Assembly (NCBI GenBank): GCA_016869275.1
Contig: VGEO01000002.1
Span: 23,491 to 87,490 of the forward strand
Length of the DNA: 64,000 nt
Reading direction: 5' to 3'
Source: Alphaproteobacteria bacterium
GTDB taxonomy: Bacteria; Pseudomonadota; Alphaproteobacteria; SHVV01
The position numbers were made by a program, and so were the translations under genes. This document shows positions 35,387 through 44,829 of the stretch, in pieces. Position 1 is the first letter of the stretch. Each line of letters opens with the position of its first letter. The notes beneath the pieces are model-generated. The model ran no database searches, was not told the origin of the DNA, and worked only from the letters and a program-made list of their open reading frames with translations.

Positions 35387-36415
35387 TCACGCCGAAACCG
35401 CCGCGCGCTTGTGGTCGAAGTAATCGGCAAACCAGTTCTTCCGCCGCACGCCGGCTTTCTCGAGCACCTTGGCGGTCGCTTCGACCATCGGCGGCGGCCC
35501 GGCGATGTAGACGCGGACGTTCCGGCCCGGAGCGAGGTCGGCGGCGAGCGCGTCGGATACAAACCCGGCGCGGCGGCTCTTGACGGCCTTCGCCTCGGAC
35601 AACGCGAGCGTGAACTTGAAGTTCGGAAACTTCGCCGCCAGGCCGCGGAAGTGATCCTCGAGGTAAATGTCGCGCTCGGCGCGAACCCCGAAGTAGAGCT
35701 CGAGCGGTTGGCGCACACCGGCGGTCAAAGCCATGTCGATGATCGACTTGATCGGTGCGATGCCGGTGCCGCCGGCGACGGCGATGATCTCGGTGCCGTG
35801 GTACTCGCGAAAGAACGCGTTCCCGTAAGGCCCTTTTACCGTGGCGGTCATCCCGATGCGGAGTTTTTTCGCGACAAACCCGGCGATGTCGCTGCCCGGT
35901 ACGCAGCGGATGTGAAAGTCGAGCGTCGGATCGCCAGGCCGATTGGCCATCGACAGATCGCGCGCATCGAGGCCATCGAACGCCACGCGCGCGTATTGGC
36001 CGGCCGTGAATACGAACGGTCCGCCGGCGACGATCGCCAGCTTGACGATGACGATATCGTGGGTAGCGGGCAGGATCGCCGCGACCCGGCAGGGGAATTC
36101 GCGCGCGATGTTGGCGAAGCGCGGCACCACGTCGCGCGGAATCAGCGCGACGGTGCAATCGCTCGTCAGACGCGCGCGGCAGGCGAGGAAACGGCCGAGA
36201 CCGCGTTCTTCGTCGCTACAGGCGACTTGGGTGTGGCTGTCATGGTCGATGGTGCCGGCGACCAGGATCGACTTGCACGATCCGCACACGCCGGTCTTGC
36301 AGTAGCGCGGATAGCTGATGCCGGCATCGAGCGCGGCGTCGAGCACGAATTGATCGGCCGGCATGGCGAAGCTCGCACCGGTCTGATCGATGGTGACGGT
36401 GTGGAATTTGGGCAC
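35387..36415 (-). CDS. 2Fe-2S ferredoxin/FAD oxidoreductase
   Basis: 342-residue single-chain electron-transfer protein of the kind that feeds oxygenases (CDP-6-deoxy-glucoseen reductase / aromatic-dioxygenase reductase type). The plant-type ferredoxin domain ligands are Cys39, Cys44, Cys47 and Cys79 (CKTGVCGSC...LAC). It is followed by an FAD domain (FVFTAGQYARVAF, RDLSMANRPG) and an NAD domain (IIAVAGGTGIAPIKSII, VYIAGPPPMVEAT). The Rieske oxygenase in the tRNA island, 20 kb away, has no reductase of its own. This protein could serve it, but that is speculative. Confidence 0.9.
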   Translation of the reverse strand: MPKFHTVTIDQTGASFAMPADQFVLDAALDAGISYPRYCKTGVCGSCKSILVAGTIDHDSHTQVACSDEERGLGRFLACRARLTSDCTVALIPRDVVPRFANIAREFPCRVAAILPATHDIVIVKLAIVAGGPFVFTAGQYARVAFDGLDARDLSMANRPGDPTLDFHIRCVPGSDIAGFVAKKLRIGMTATVKGPYGNAFFREYHGTEIIAVAGGTGIAPIKSIIDMALTAGVRQPLELYFGVRAERDIYLEDHFRGLAAKFPNFKFTLALSEAKAVKSRRAGFVSDALAADLAPGRNVRVYIAGPPPMVEATAKVLEKAGVRRKNWFADYFDHKRAAVSA

Positions 36416-36471
36416 AGGGAGGCCTGACGCCGCGCATCCTATGAATCGCGCGGCACCCCGTCAAATCGCGC

Positions 36472-37134
36472 TCACGGAATGCTGGGCCCGGAGTCGGTGA
36501 AGACGAACAGGCGGATATCGAGGGCGAGATTGGTCTCGACGTCGAACAGCGAGACCTTGGTTTCGAACTTTTGCGGATCGGTGACGATCCACTGCCTGAG
36601 TTCAAGCGGCTCGGCCCCGAACACGAGCGTGATGTCGCCATCGTCCTTGCGCTCGGTGTCGTAGGCGGTGACGTAGATCAAGCCGGGCTCGGTGCGCAGC
36701 GACTTGACGGCGACGCGGCCCGAGAGCTTGACCTCGCGCGCGACCAGGAAGCCGATCGGGGTCGAGCCCAGCGGAACGCGATCGACCTGGTCGAGCTTCT
36801 TGTCCCATACCACGAGCCAAGTGCCGTCGGCGACGATCAGGAGCGGCGTCGGCGGGTCGTACTGAAAGCGAATCCGCCCGGGGCGGCGCATGAAGACCAG
36901 GCCCTCGGCAATGCGCCCGTCGGGCGCGATCTGCAGAAATCGGCCTTTGAACGACTGCACGCTGTTGAGATAGGTCTCGATCCGCGCGATCTGCGGGTCG
37001 ACGACGACGCCCGGCCGCGCGCCGGTCTGGGCGCCGGCACCGCCGCCGTCCACGACCGCCGCGGCGAGGATGATGCCCGCGAGCGCGCCGCGGATCGGGG
37101 CGAGCAATCCACGCCGCGCCGTCGCACGCGTCAT
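36472..37134 (-). CDS. lolA: outer-membrane lipoprotein carrier protein
   Basis: Periplasmic chaperone that carries lipoproteins from the inner membrane to LolB. The 220-residue precursor has a signal peptide (PIRGALAGIILAAAVVDGGGAGAQ), then YLNSVQSFKGRFLQIAPDG and FMRRPGRIRFQYDPPTPLLIVADGTWLVVWDKKLDQ, the central LolA block. The C-terminal region ends in RLFVFTDSGPSIP. Its start overlaps the ftsK stop (ATGA), the usual alphaproteobacterial arrangement. Confidence 0.92.
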   Translation of the reverse strand: MTRATARRGLLAPIRGALAGIILAAAVVDGGGAGAQTGARPGVVVDPQIARIETYLNSVQSFKGRFLQIAPDGRIAEGLVFMRRPGRIRFQYDPPTPLLIVADGTWLVVWDKKLDQVDRVPLGSTPIGFLVAREVKLSGRVAVKSLRTEPGLIYVTAYDTERKDDGDITLVFGAEPLELRQWIVTDPQKFETKVSLFDVETNLALDIRLFVFTDSGPSIP

Positions 37135-39533
37135 TCGAGCGCGTCGATATCGCGGCCCAGCACCTCGCGCTTACCGACGTGATTGGCCTGCGTGACCACG
37201 CCCTCGCGCTCCATCCGCTCCATGATGCGGGCGGCGCGGTTGTAGCCGATCTGCAAGTGCCGTTGCACGAAACTGGTCGAGGCCTTGCGCTCGCGGCAGA
37301 CCAGCGCGACCGCTTGATCGTAGAGCGCATCGGCTTCGCCGCCGGCATCTTCGTCGCCGAACGGCTGATCGGGCTCTTCGGTGACGGCATCGACGTATTG
37401 CGGGACGCCCTGGGTTTTCAGGTAGGAGACGACACGCTCGACCTCGCCGTCGGAAACGAACGGGCCATGGACGCGGGTGATGCGCCCGCCCGACTGACGA
37501 AACAGCATGTCGCCGGAGCCGAGCAGTTGCTCGGCGCCCTGCTCCTCGAGAATGGTCCGGCTATCGACCTTGGACGTGACCTGGAAGCTCACCCGGGTCG
37601 GGAAGTTCGCTTTGATGGTGCCGGTGATGACGTCGACCGACGGTCGTTGCGTCGCCATGATGATGTGGATGCCGGCGGCGCGCGCCATTTGCGACAGCCG
37701 CTGCACCGCGGTCTCGATCTCCTTGCCGGCGACGATCATGAGGTCGGCCATCTCGTCGACGATGACGACAATGAACGGCATCGGCTGAAGATCGAGCATC
37801 TGCTCCTCGAACAGCGGCGCGCCGGTTTGCTGGTCGAACCCCGTCTGCACTGTCCGCTTGATGACCTCGCCCTTGGCTTCGGCCTCGGCGAGGCGCTCGT
37901 TGTAGCCGGCGATGTTGCGGACGCCCAGTCGCGACATCGCGCGGTAGCGGGTCTCCATCTCGCGCACCACCCACTTGAGCGCGACCACCGCCTTGCCCGG
38001 GTCGGTCACGACCGGCGCCAGCAAGTGCGGGATACCCTCGTAGACCGACAGCTCGAGCATCTTGGGGTCGATCAGGATCAGGCGGCACTGCTGCGGCGAC
38101 AGCCGATAGAGCAGCGACAAGATCATGGTATTGATCGCGACCGACTTGCCCGATCCGGTGGTGCCGGCGATCAGGAGATGCGGCATGCGGGCCAAGTCGG
38201 CGATCACCGGTTCGCCGGCGATGGTCTTGCCGAGCGCGAGCGTCAGGTGCGACTGGGTGTTCTCGTAGTCGGCGCTCGCCAGCATTTCGCGCAGCACCAC
38301 CGTCTCGCGCTTGGCGTTGGGGATCTCGAGTCCGATTACGTTCTTGCCCGGGACCACGGCGCCGCGCACCGAAACCACGCTCATCGAGCGGGCGATATCG
38401 TCGGAAAGGCCGATCACGCGCGAGGTCTTGACGCCCGGCGCCGGCTCGAACTCGTAGAGGGTGACGACCGGGCCGGGCTGAATCTGGGTGATCGCGCCGC
38501 GGACGCCGAAGTCGTTCAGGACCGCTTCGAGCAGACGGGCGTTCTGCTTGAGCGCGTCGTCATTGGCGTTCTCGCCGCCCTTGCGCGGCTCGGGCGCCGA
38601 CAGGTGGCTCAAGGGCGGCAGGTGGTACTCGCCCGGGACGAGGTCGAGCGTTGGCTGCTTCTCGGCGGCAACGCGCTTCCCGGACTCGACCTTGGCGCTG
38701 CGCTTGGCGACTTTGGGCGCCGCGATCGGGTCGGCACCGTCGTCGCGCGTCGCGGTGAGCGCGGGTCGGACCGGGTTGGCCTCCGCGGTTTCGCCCTCGT
38801 CCCCGAGATAAGGGTCGCGCCGGATCGCCGGCGCGCGTTCGCGCACCGCCGGCGCCGGCGGCGGTTCGGGCGCGATCCACAGGCCGATGCGATGCACGGT
38901 TCGGGCGGTCCAGGTGAGGGCACCGGCGATCGCGAGCGGCGTGCGAGAAATAGCGCGCCATTCGGCGCCGGCCAATCCGAGCGCGACCGCCAATGACGGG
39001 ATCGCGAGCGCGAGCGCGAGGACGATGACGCTCGGCTCGGCGGGAAGGCCATCGACCATCGCCGCCGCGGCGCGCGCTTCGCGCCACAACAGATCGCCGA
39101 TCCACCCGCCGGCGCCCGCCTTGAGCGGCCAGGCGGCCGGGAGCGGGATCGCCGCGACGAGGACGGTGGCGCCGACGAGCGCGAACGGGACGAGGACGAC
39201 GCGGAGAACGTAATGGCTCAAACCCCGGTGCGACCCGATCCGCCAGGCCCAGGCGACCAAGAGGATCGGCACCAGCGCGGCGGTCGCGCCGATCGTCTGC
39301 AGGAGCAGGTCAGCGACCAGCGCGCCCGGCGTGCCGAGCAGGTTCTGGGCGGCGTGCGGGCTCGCGGTATTGAGGCTGGGATCGGCGGCGTCGAACGACG
39401 CGAGCGCGACCGCCAGCGCGACGGCGAGGGCAAACAGCACGGTCGCGCCGATTTCGACCAATCGCCGGTGCAAGAACTGGCGCAGCGGTTCGGGCAGAAA
39501 AGCCAAGCGTTGCGAGGGAGCCGATCGGGTCAT
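37131..39533 (-). CDS. ftsK: DNA translocase FtsK
   Basis: Septum-located motor that pumps chromosome ends apart and activates XerCD. The 800-residue protein has four N-terminal membrane helices (first near residue 25), a Pro/Ala-rich linker, and the motor with Walker A GTTGSGKSVAIN near residue 460. Walker B is VIVDEMADLMIV. A RecA-like fold and a C-terminal gamma winged helix (FVQRHLQIGYNRAARIMERMEREGVV) follow, which read KOPS sequences. Length and order are standard. It is coupled to lolA downstream. Confidence 0.97.
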   Translation of the reverse strand: MTRSAPSQRLAFLPEPLRQFLHRRLVEIGATVLFALAVALAVALASFDAADPSLNTASPHAAQNLLGTPGALVADLLLQTIGATAALVPILLVAWAWRIGSHRGLSHYVLRVVLVPFALVGATVLVAAIPLPAAWPLKAGAGGWIGDLLWREARAAAAMVDGLPAEPSVIVLALALAIPSLAVALGLAGAEWRAISRTPLAIAGALTWTARTVHRIGLWIAPEPPPAPAVRERAPAIRRDPYLGDEGETAEANPVRPALTATRDDGADPIAAPKVAKRSAKVESGKRVAAEKQPTLDLVPGEYHLPPLSHLSAPEPRKGGENANDDALKQNARLLEAVLNDFGVRGAITQIQPGPVVTLYEFEPAPGVKTSRVIGLSDDIARSMSVVSVRGAVVPGKNVIGLEIPNAKRETVVLREMLASADYENTQSHLTLALGKTIAGEPVIADLARMPHLLIAGTTGSGKSVAINTMILSLLYRLSPQQCRLILIDPKMLELSVYEGIPHLLAPVVTDPGKAVVALKWVVREMETRYRAMSRLGVRNIAGYNERLAEAEAKGEVIKRTVQTGFDQQTGAPLFEEQMLDLQPMPFIVVIVDEMADLMIVAGKEIETAVQRLSQMARAAGIHIIMATQRPSVDVITGTIKANFPTRVSFQVTSKVDSRTILEEQGAEQLLGSGDMLFRQSGGRITRVHGPFVSDGEVERVVSYLKTQGVPQYVDAVTEEPDQPFGDEDAGGEADALYDQAVALVCRERKASTSFVQRHLQIGYNRAARIMERMEREGVVTQANHVGKREVLGRDIDALE

Positions 39534-39551
39534 CTCAAAGGACCTCTTTCA

Positions 39552-40742
39552 TCACAGCACGCGGGCGAGCGCGTCGAGCGCCGCCTCGGTTTCGTCGAGC
39601 TCATCGACCAGCGCCACCCGAATATAGGGTGCGCCGGGGACCGAACCGTCGGCGGTGGGGCGCGAGAGGTACCCGCCCGGCAGCACGCGCACCCCGGCTT
39701 CGCGCCACAGCGTTTTGGCGGCGCGTTCGCCGTCGCCGACATCGAGCCACAGAAAAAAAGCGCCGTCCGGCCGATAGAAGCCGAAGCGCTCGCCGAGTAC
39801 ACGGGCGGCGACGTCGAACTTGGCACGGTAGAGCGCGCGGTTGGCGTCGACATGGGCTTCGTCCGACCACAACGCGGTGGCGGCGGCGAACACCGGCAGC
39901 GGAATTTGCGCGCAGCTATAGTTCCGGAGCTGGACGAACTGCTTCAGCAGGTCGGGGTCGCCGGCGACGAAGCCGCAGCGGAGACCGGGAACGCTCGACC
40001 GTTTGGAGAGCGAATGGAATACCAGCACGTTCGCGAGCCCGCCGCCCTCTTTCGCGCACACTTCGAGCGCGCCGGCGGGGGCGCGGTCGGCGAAGATCTC
40101 GGCGTAGCATTCGTCGATTGCCAGGACCGCGTCGTGGGCGCGCACGCGGGCGATCAGTTTGGCGAGGTATGCAGGGTCGGCGACCGCGCCTTGCGGGTTC
40201 GCGGGCGAGCACAAATAGACCAGCGCGGTGCGGGCGAAATCGGCATCGCTCACCCGGTCGAAATCGGGCAAGTACCCGGTCTCCTTGCGCGCCGGCAGAT
40301 AGCGCGGCTCGGCGCCGGCCGCGACCGCGGCGCCGGCGTAGGGGTGATAGAACGGGTTAGGCATCAGGACGAGCGGCTTTGCGCCGCCCTTGACCTCGGG
40401 CACCACGAGCAGCGCCAGGAGAAAGAGCCCTTCGCGGGTGCCGTTCAGCGGAACGATGTGACGGTCGGGTTCGATCATGCCGGCGGGCAGCCGGTAGCGC
40501 CGGGTCAGCCAGTTGGCGCACGCCGCGCGGTACTCGGGCGTACCGGTCGCGGCCGGGTAGCGGCCGTAAAGGTGGCGGTTGGCGTTCACGATCTCGCCCA
40601 CGAAATCCGGATAAGCATGGCGCGGCTCGCCCACCGCCAGATTGAACGAGGGGCGATTGACGGCCGGGCGGACGTCCGCCAACAACGCACCCAAGCGCTG
40701 AAACGGCCCCTCGCCTAACGCCTCGAGTCGCTCGTTCAACAT
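39552..40742 (-). CDS. class I/II aminotransferase, DapC-like
   Basis: 396-residue PLP enzyme. The sequence FNLAVGEPRHAYPDFVGEIV, YGRYPAATGTPEYRAACANWL, YLCSPANPQGAVADPAYLAKLI and the PLP-lysine region VFHSLSKRSSVPGLRCGFVAG are characteristic of succinyldiaminopimelate/LL-DAP aminotransferase-type proteins. The position beside ftsK and lolA is conserved in the class. It probably acts in lysine and peptidoglycan precursor synthesis. The stop is 18 bases before the ftsK start. Confidence 0.87.
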   Translation of the reverse strand: MLNERLEALGEGPFQRLGALLADVRPAVNRPSFNLAVGEPRHAYPDFVGEIVNANRHLYGRYPAATGTPEYRAACANWLTRRYRLPAGMIEPDRHIVPLNGTREGLFLLALLVVPEVKGGAKPLVLMPNPFYHPYAGAAVAAGAEPRYLPARKETGYLPDFDRVSDADFARTALVYLCSPANPQGAVADPAYLAKLIARVRAHDAVLAIDECYAEIFADRAPAGALEVCAKEGGGLANVLVFHSLSKRSSVPGLRCGFVAGDPDLLKQFVQLRNYSCAQIPLPVFAAATALWSDEAHVDANRALYRAKFDVAARVLGERFGFYRPDGAFFLWLDVGDGERAAKTLWREAGVRVLPGGYLSRPTADGSVPGAPYIRVALVDELDETEAALDALARVL

Positions 40743-40884
40743 GGCTTCGACGACGTACGCTCATCCCGCGCGAACGACGGCTCGGCCGGCCGTCATCCCG
40801 AATCGACGGCCGTTCCGGAATCCTCTGGAATCTAGCGCGAATACCGGTCTTTTTTAAAATATTTTATAGAAGAACCATTTAATG
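40743..40884. promoter_or_regulatory. AT-rich intergenic region, likely promoter of aminotransferase
   Basis: 142 bases between the amidase stop and the aminotransferase start. About 60 bases (40845-40905) are strikingly AT-rich (TTTTTTAAAATATTTTATAG), unlike anything else in the core part of the window. On the minus strand this contains TATAAAAT, which could act as a -10 element for the downstream aminotransferase-ftsK-lolA group. No clear partner -35 was fixed. The CGGCCGGCCGTC segment near 40790 can form a short hairpin. Confidence 0.4.
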
Positions 40885-42243
40885 CTATGATTTTAAACAT
40901 TTTTCTACGGCTACTCCAAGGCGGAGCAAGGCCCGCTCGGTACGCGGGTGCGCGAGCAGCATCAGCCCGACCGGAAGCGCCCCGGCGGGGCCGCAGGGAA
41001 GCGTGAGCGCGCAGAGCTCGAGGACGTTGCCGATCCGGGTGTTGCGGAGCGAGAGCATGTTCTTGGCTAGATAGGTCTCGCCGCCATCCCAGAGCGTCGC
41101 GAGCGGCGGCGGCAGGATCGGCGTCGTTGGCATGACAACGGCGGCGTAGCCCGCCGTTTCGTCGAGATAATTCGCGGCAATCGCCGCCAGTCGATGGCGG
41201 ATCGCGATCATCGCCGCGGCGTTCTGATCCTTACCGACCCGGAACCGTTCGAGTATAGGCTTGTAGACGCGCTCGGGATGGGCTTCGAGCGCTTCGCGCC
41301 AGACCGCGTAAGCTTCGCTCGACATGAGTTGGGCCGGGAGCGGGCCGAGCGCGGCCAACTCATCCAGCGCGTTCACGGGTCGCCGGGTTACCAGCGCGCC
41401 GGCGCGACCCAACCGCTCGAGCGCGGCCTCGACCGCGGTCTCGATCGCGGTCTCGACGTCCGCCCAAACGTAGTTGGTCGGGACCAGCAGGCGGGCGCCG
41501 GCGAGCCGCGCGCCTGCGAGATCGGCCGCCTTGCCGGCATCGAGCACGGCGAAGAGGGCGTTGGCGTCGGCCACGGTGCGGGCGAGCGGACCGACGGTGT
41601 CGACGTCGGGCCAGAGCGGTACCGCGCCGGCGAGCGGCAAGACGCCATAGGTCGTCTTGAGCCCGACCAGGCCTTGCCACGCAGCCGGAACGCGAACCGA
41701 GCCGCCGGTGTCGCTGCCGATCGCGCCCGCGGCGAGACCGTAGGCGACCGAGGCGGCGGCGCCCGAGGACGAACCGCCGGGCGCGCGCGGCGTGGCGGTG
41801 TCGTGCGCGTTCCGAGGCGTTCCCATGGTGGGATTGACGCCCAGGCCCGAATAGGCGAGCTCGGTCATCGTCGTCTTGCCGAGACAGATGAGCCCGGCCC
41901 GGGTCGCGCGCGCCAGCACCGTGGCGTCGGCCGCGGGAACGCGGTCGGCCAAGAGCGGCGAGCCGGCGGTCGTCGTAATGCCGGCGGTATCGAACAAGTC
42001 TTTCCACGAGATCGGCACGCCATCGAGGGCCGAAACCCGGCGGCCGGCCTTGGCGCGCGCCCGAGCGGCGTGCGCTTCGGCGCGGGCGCGCTCAGGCGTC
42101 GGGCGGAGGTAGACCGCGCGATCGGGATCGTGGCGCGCGATTCGGTCCAGGAAATGTTCGGCGAGCGCGACCGGATCGATCGCGCCACTCCCGATTCCGG
42201 CGCCCAGATCGAGCGCGGTCATTTCATGCCAGGCCAGTGCCAT
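40885..42243 (-). CDS. amidase signature family hydrolase
   Basis: 452 residues from ATG 42243 (MALAWHEMTALDLGAGIG), chosen because AAGGAG sits nine bases upstream. The track start lies 26 codons earlier. The Ser-cisSer-Lys triad is visible: Lys in GVPISWKDLFDTAG, the amidase signature APGGSSSGAAASVAYGLA, and GAIGSDTGGSVRVPAAW with the nucleophilic Ser. PAGALPVGLMLLAHPRTERALLRLG is the standard C-terminus. GatA is unlikely because the gene is solitary and the family features are those of a general amidase. It is divergent from UbiH. Confidence 0.9.
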   Translation of the reverse strand: MALAWHEMTALDLGAGIGSGAIDPVALAEHFLDRIARHDPDRAVYLRPTPERARAEAHAARARAKAGRRVSALDGVPISWKDLFDTAGITTTAGSPLLADRVPAADATVLARATRAGLICLGKTTMTELAYSGLGVNPTMGTPRNAHDTATPRAPGGSSSGAAASVAYGLAAGAIGSDTGGSVRVPAAWQGLVGLKTTYGVLPLAGAVPLWPDVDTVGPLARTVADANALFAVLDAGKAADLAGARLAGARLLVPTNYVWADVETAIETAVEAALERLGRAGALVTRRPVNALDELAALGPLPAQLMSSEAYAVWREALEAHPERVYKPILERFRVGKDQNAAAMIAIRHRLAAIAANYLDETAGYAAVVMPTTPILPPPLATLWDGGETYLAKNMLSLRNTRIGNVLELCALTLPCGPAGALPVGLMLLAHPRTERALLRLGVAVEKCLKS

Positions 42244-42350
42244 GCGCCGCATCTCCTTCAAGAGGCGCGGGACTGTAGCCCGCCCTGAACGGACTGGACA
42301 ACGCCGTTGGCGGCGCGCCAAGTTGGATCCAACGTGGCAACGAACGGCAA

Positions 42351-43565
42351 ATGGCGAAAGCGACGCACGATCTCCTGGTGGTGGGCGGCGGCATGGTCGG
42401 CGCGACCTTTGCGGTCGCCGCCGCGCGCGCCGGGCTCAGGGTCGCGCTGATCGATCGCGAAGCGCCGGCCGCGCTCGAGGCGGCGCCGTTCGACGGGCGA
42501 GCGTCGGCGATCGCTTACTCCTCGCACCGGCTGTTGGCGACGATCGGGGTGTGGCCGCACCTGGCCGGTCACGCCCAAGCGATCACCGACATCCGCGTCT
42601 CCGACGGCGAGTCGCGGCTGTTCCTCCACTTCGATCATCGCGAGCTCGGCGACCAGCCGATGGGCTTCATGGTCGAGAATCGCTTCATCCGCCGCGCCTT
42701 GTTCGCGGCCGCGACAGCGCTGCCGACGCTCGACTTCCGCGCACCCGCGACACTCACCGCGCTCGACCGCGGAGCGGTACTGGTCGAAGCCACGCTCGAT
42801 GGCGGCGAGCGGATCGCCGCACCGCTCGCGATCGATGCCTCGGGCCGGAACTCGGCGCTCCGCCGCCAGGCCAAGATCGATGTCGTCGAATGGACCTACC
42901 CGCAGACCGCGATCGTCTGCACCGTGGCGCACGAGCGCCCGCACCGCGGCGTCGCACACGAGCGCTTCCTGCCGGCCGGGCCGTTCGCGATCCTACCGCT
43001 TCCGGGCGATCGCTCGTCCCTGGTGTGGACCGAGCGGCAGGATCTCGCGCCGACGATCCTGGCGCTCGATGAACGCGCGTTCGCCCACGAAATGCGCCGG
43101 CGCTTCGGCGATTTCCTCGGTGCGGTCCGGGTCGAGGGGCCGCGCTGGAGCTACCCGCTCGCCGTCCACCACGCCCACCGCTATATCGCCGACCGGCTGG
43201 CGTTGATCGGCGATGCCGCGCACGGCATCCACCCGATCGCCGGCCAGGGCGTGAACCTGGGCTTTCGCGACGCCGCTGCGCTCGCCGAAGTGCTGGTCGA
43301 TGCGATGCGCTTGGGCCTCGATGTGGGCGCCGCGCCCGCGCTCGAGACCTATGAACGCTGGCGGCGGTTCGACAACACGGTTCTGATCGCGGTGACCGAC
43401 AGCTTGAACCGCCTGTTCGCGAACGATATCGCGCCGATCCGGCTCGCGCGCGACTTAGGGTTGGCGGCCGTCAACGAGATCCCGCCGCTCAAACGGTTCT
43501 TCATGGCGCACGCGCGCGGCACCGTCGGCAAGCTGCCGCGGCTGCTCGAAGGCGTCGCGCTCTGA
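42351..43565 (+). CDS. UbiH/UbiF/VisC-family FAD hydroxylase
   Basis: Flavoprotein monooxygenase of ubiquinone ring hydroxylation, 404 residues. The dinucleotide fold is LLVVGGGMVGATFAVAAARAG. The second FAD/NADH motif is around AIDASGRNSALRRQAKI, and the family signature is RLALIGDAAHGIHPIAGQGVNLGFRDAAAL near residue 285. Which ring position it hydroxylates cannot be told from sequence. It ends three bases before the convergent DUF971 gene. Confidence 0.93.
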   Translation: MAKATHDLLVVGGGMVGATFAVAAARAGLRVALIDREAPAALEAAPFDGRASAIAYSSHRLLATIGVWPHLAGHAQAITDIRVSDGESRLFLHFDHRELGDQPMGFMVENRFIRRALFAAATALPTLDFRAPATLTALDRGAVLVEATLDGGERIAAPLAIDASGRNSALRRQAKIDVVEWTYPQTAIVCTVAHERPHRGVAHERFLPAGPFAILPLPGDRSSLVWTERQDLAPTILALDERAFAHEMRRRFGDFLGAVRVEGPRWSYPLAVHHAHRYIADRLALIGDAAHGIHPIAGQGVNLGFRDAAALAEVLVDAMRLGLDVGAAPALETYERWRRFDNTVLIAVTDSLNRLFANDIAPIRLARDLGLAAVNEIPPLKRFFMAHARGTVGKLPRLLEGVAL

Positions 43566-43568
43566 CGA

Positions 43569-43934
43569 TCAAGGATCGCGGCTCATGCCCTTGGTCGCCA
43601 GCGCCTGCTCGTAGGCCGCCCACTTGGCGTCGCGCTTGACGCCGAGTTCGTAGAGATAGTCCCACGAGTAGATGCCGGTATCGTGGCCATCGTCGAACAC
43701 GATGCGGACCGCGTAGTGGCCGACCGGTTCGAGCGCGGTGATACCGACGTGGCGGCGGCCGGCGACAGTCACCTGCTGCCCGGGCCCGTGGCCCTGGACC
43801 TCGGCCGACGGGCTTTCGACCCGCAAATATTCGGCCGGGTAGCGGAAGGTCTCGCCGTTGTCGAACGCGACGATCAGCGTCTTTTCGGCGCGCACCAGCC
43901 GCACCTCGGTTGGGCGCGGCGTTTTTGCCGCCAT
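43569..43934 (-). CDS. DUF971 (GBBH-like N-terminal domain) protein
   Basis: 121 residues from ATG 43934 ([20 protein letters not shown]). The ATG overlaps the Trm112-like gene's stop. The single domain contains VAFDNGETFRYPAEYLRVESPSAEV, ITALEPVGHYAVRIVFDDGHDTGIYSWDYLYELG. This is the DUF971/GBBH_N fold found alone in bacteria and in fusions with iron-sulfur or hydroxylase proteins. It is linked in the literature to Fe-S cluster handling. The gene order with UbiH and the Trm112-like protein is common in alphaproteobacteria. Confidence 0.9.
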   Translation of the reverse strand: MAAKTPRPTEVRLVRAEKTLIVAFDNGETFRYPAEYLRVESPSAEVQGHGPGQQVTVAGRRHVGITALEPVGHYAVRIVFDDGHDTGIYSWDYLYELGVKRDAKWAAYEQALATKGMSRDP

Positions 43935-44137
43935 CAGCGCTTGGCGCCGGCCGGCTCGTCGTCGAGCCGGCGGGCTTCGTCGACCAGCATGATCGGGATA
44001 CCGTCCTTGATCGGATAGGCGAGGCGAGCCTGTTCGCTCACCAGTTCCTGGCGCTCGACGTCGTAGCGGAGCGGGCCCTTGGTGAGCGGACACACCAGGA
44101 TCTCGAGCAATTTGGGGTCGACGGCGGGGGCGGTCAT
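43934..44137 (-). CDS. Trm112/YcaR family protein
   Basis: 67-residue protein, not separately listed in the track (it forms the C-terminus of the 351-residue shadow ORF). [32 protein letters not shown] followed by [18 protein letters not shown] is the complete Trm112/UPF0434 pattern. Only one of the usual Cys pairs is present (CPLTKG). The start is ATG 44137. It sits 26 bases after the LON-domain gene and overlaps DUF971 as ATGA. Confidence 0.93.
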   Translation of the reverse strand: MTAPAVDPKLLEILVCPLTKGPLRYDVERQELVSEQARLAYPIKDGIPIMLVDEARRLDDEPAGAKR

Positions 44138-44163
44138 GGCGGGCGTTTCCAACGGTTGCACGG

Positions 44164-44829
44164 TCACTGATTGGCGCCGGGCCCGCGCATCTTCTGCATC
44201 ACCGCCATCTCGATCAGCGCGGTCAACAGCTCGGTGCGTTCGGCCAGCGTCTTGGCTTCGAGCAGCGCCTGCTTCTCGCGCGGCTCGAACGGGCACATCA
44301 TGGCGAGCGAGGTGACGAGGGTGAGCGGCGACACGCTCTCGAGCGTCGGCCACTCGGCCTTGATGCCGTGGACCTCGAAGAACGGCTTGAGCGCGGCGAA
44401 CAGGCGCTTCTTGTCGATCGCGAAGTCCTCGTCCGCCTCCTTGAGATCGCCGGCGAATGCGGTCCACTGCGGCCGCACCTTGCGATAGAGCCGGACCTGC
44501 GGCAGCTCCTCGCCGATCTGGAACCGGCACACGCCCTTCAACGTAATGAGGTAGCGGCCGTCGTCGGTCTCCTTGAACGCGGTCAAGCGGCCGGCGCAAC
44601 CGAGCGGGTAGACCTCGGGCTGGAACGCGCGCTCGGCCGGATTCGCCGGCTGCACCATGCCGATCAGGCGCCCGCTTCCCAGCGCGTCCTCGATCATCTG
44701 CAGGTAGCGCGGTTCGAAAATGTTGAGCGGCAGAAACCCGCCCGGGAGCAGCAACACGCCAGCCAGGGGGAAGATCGGCAGGCTGTCGGGAAGCTCTGCG
44801 ACGTCCTTGACCTGGAAGCGTTCGCTCAT
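44164..44829 (-). CDS. LON peptidase N-terminal domain protein
   Basis: 221 residues from ATG 44829 ([20 protein letters not shown]), overlapping the thioredoxin-TPR stop as ATGA. The protein is a stand-alone LON substrate-binding domain: [72 protein letters not shown]. It has no ATPase or protease domain. It probably binds unfolded or marked proteins as an adaptor, and the coupling to a thioredoxin-TPR chaperone fits that idea. Confidence 0.92.
   Translation of the reverse strand: MSERFQVKDVAELPDSLPIFPLAGVLLLPGGFLPLNIFEPRYLQMIEDALGSGRLIGMVQPANPAERAFQPEVYPLGCAGRLTAFKETDDGRYLITLKGVCRFQIGEELPQVRLYRKVRPQWTAFAGDLKEADEDFAIDKKRLFAALKPFFEVHGIKAEWPTLESVSPLTLVTSLAMMCPFEPREKQALLEAKTLAERTELLTALIEMAVMQKMRGPGANQ

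Noticed and set aside
37179-38996. 605-residue plus-strand ORF opposite ftsK
   Set aside because: Antisense shadow with charged low-complexity composition and no domain signal.
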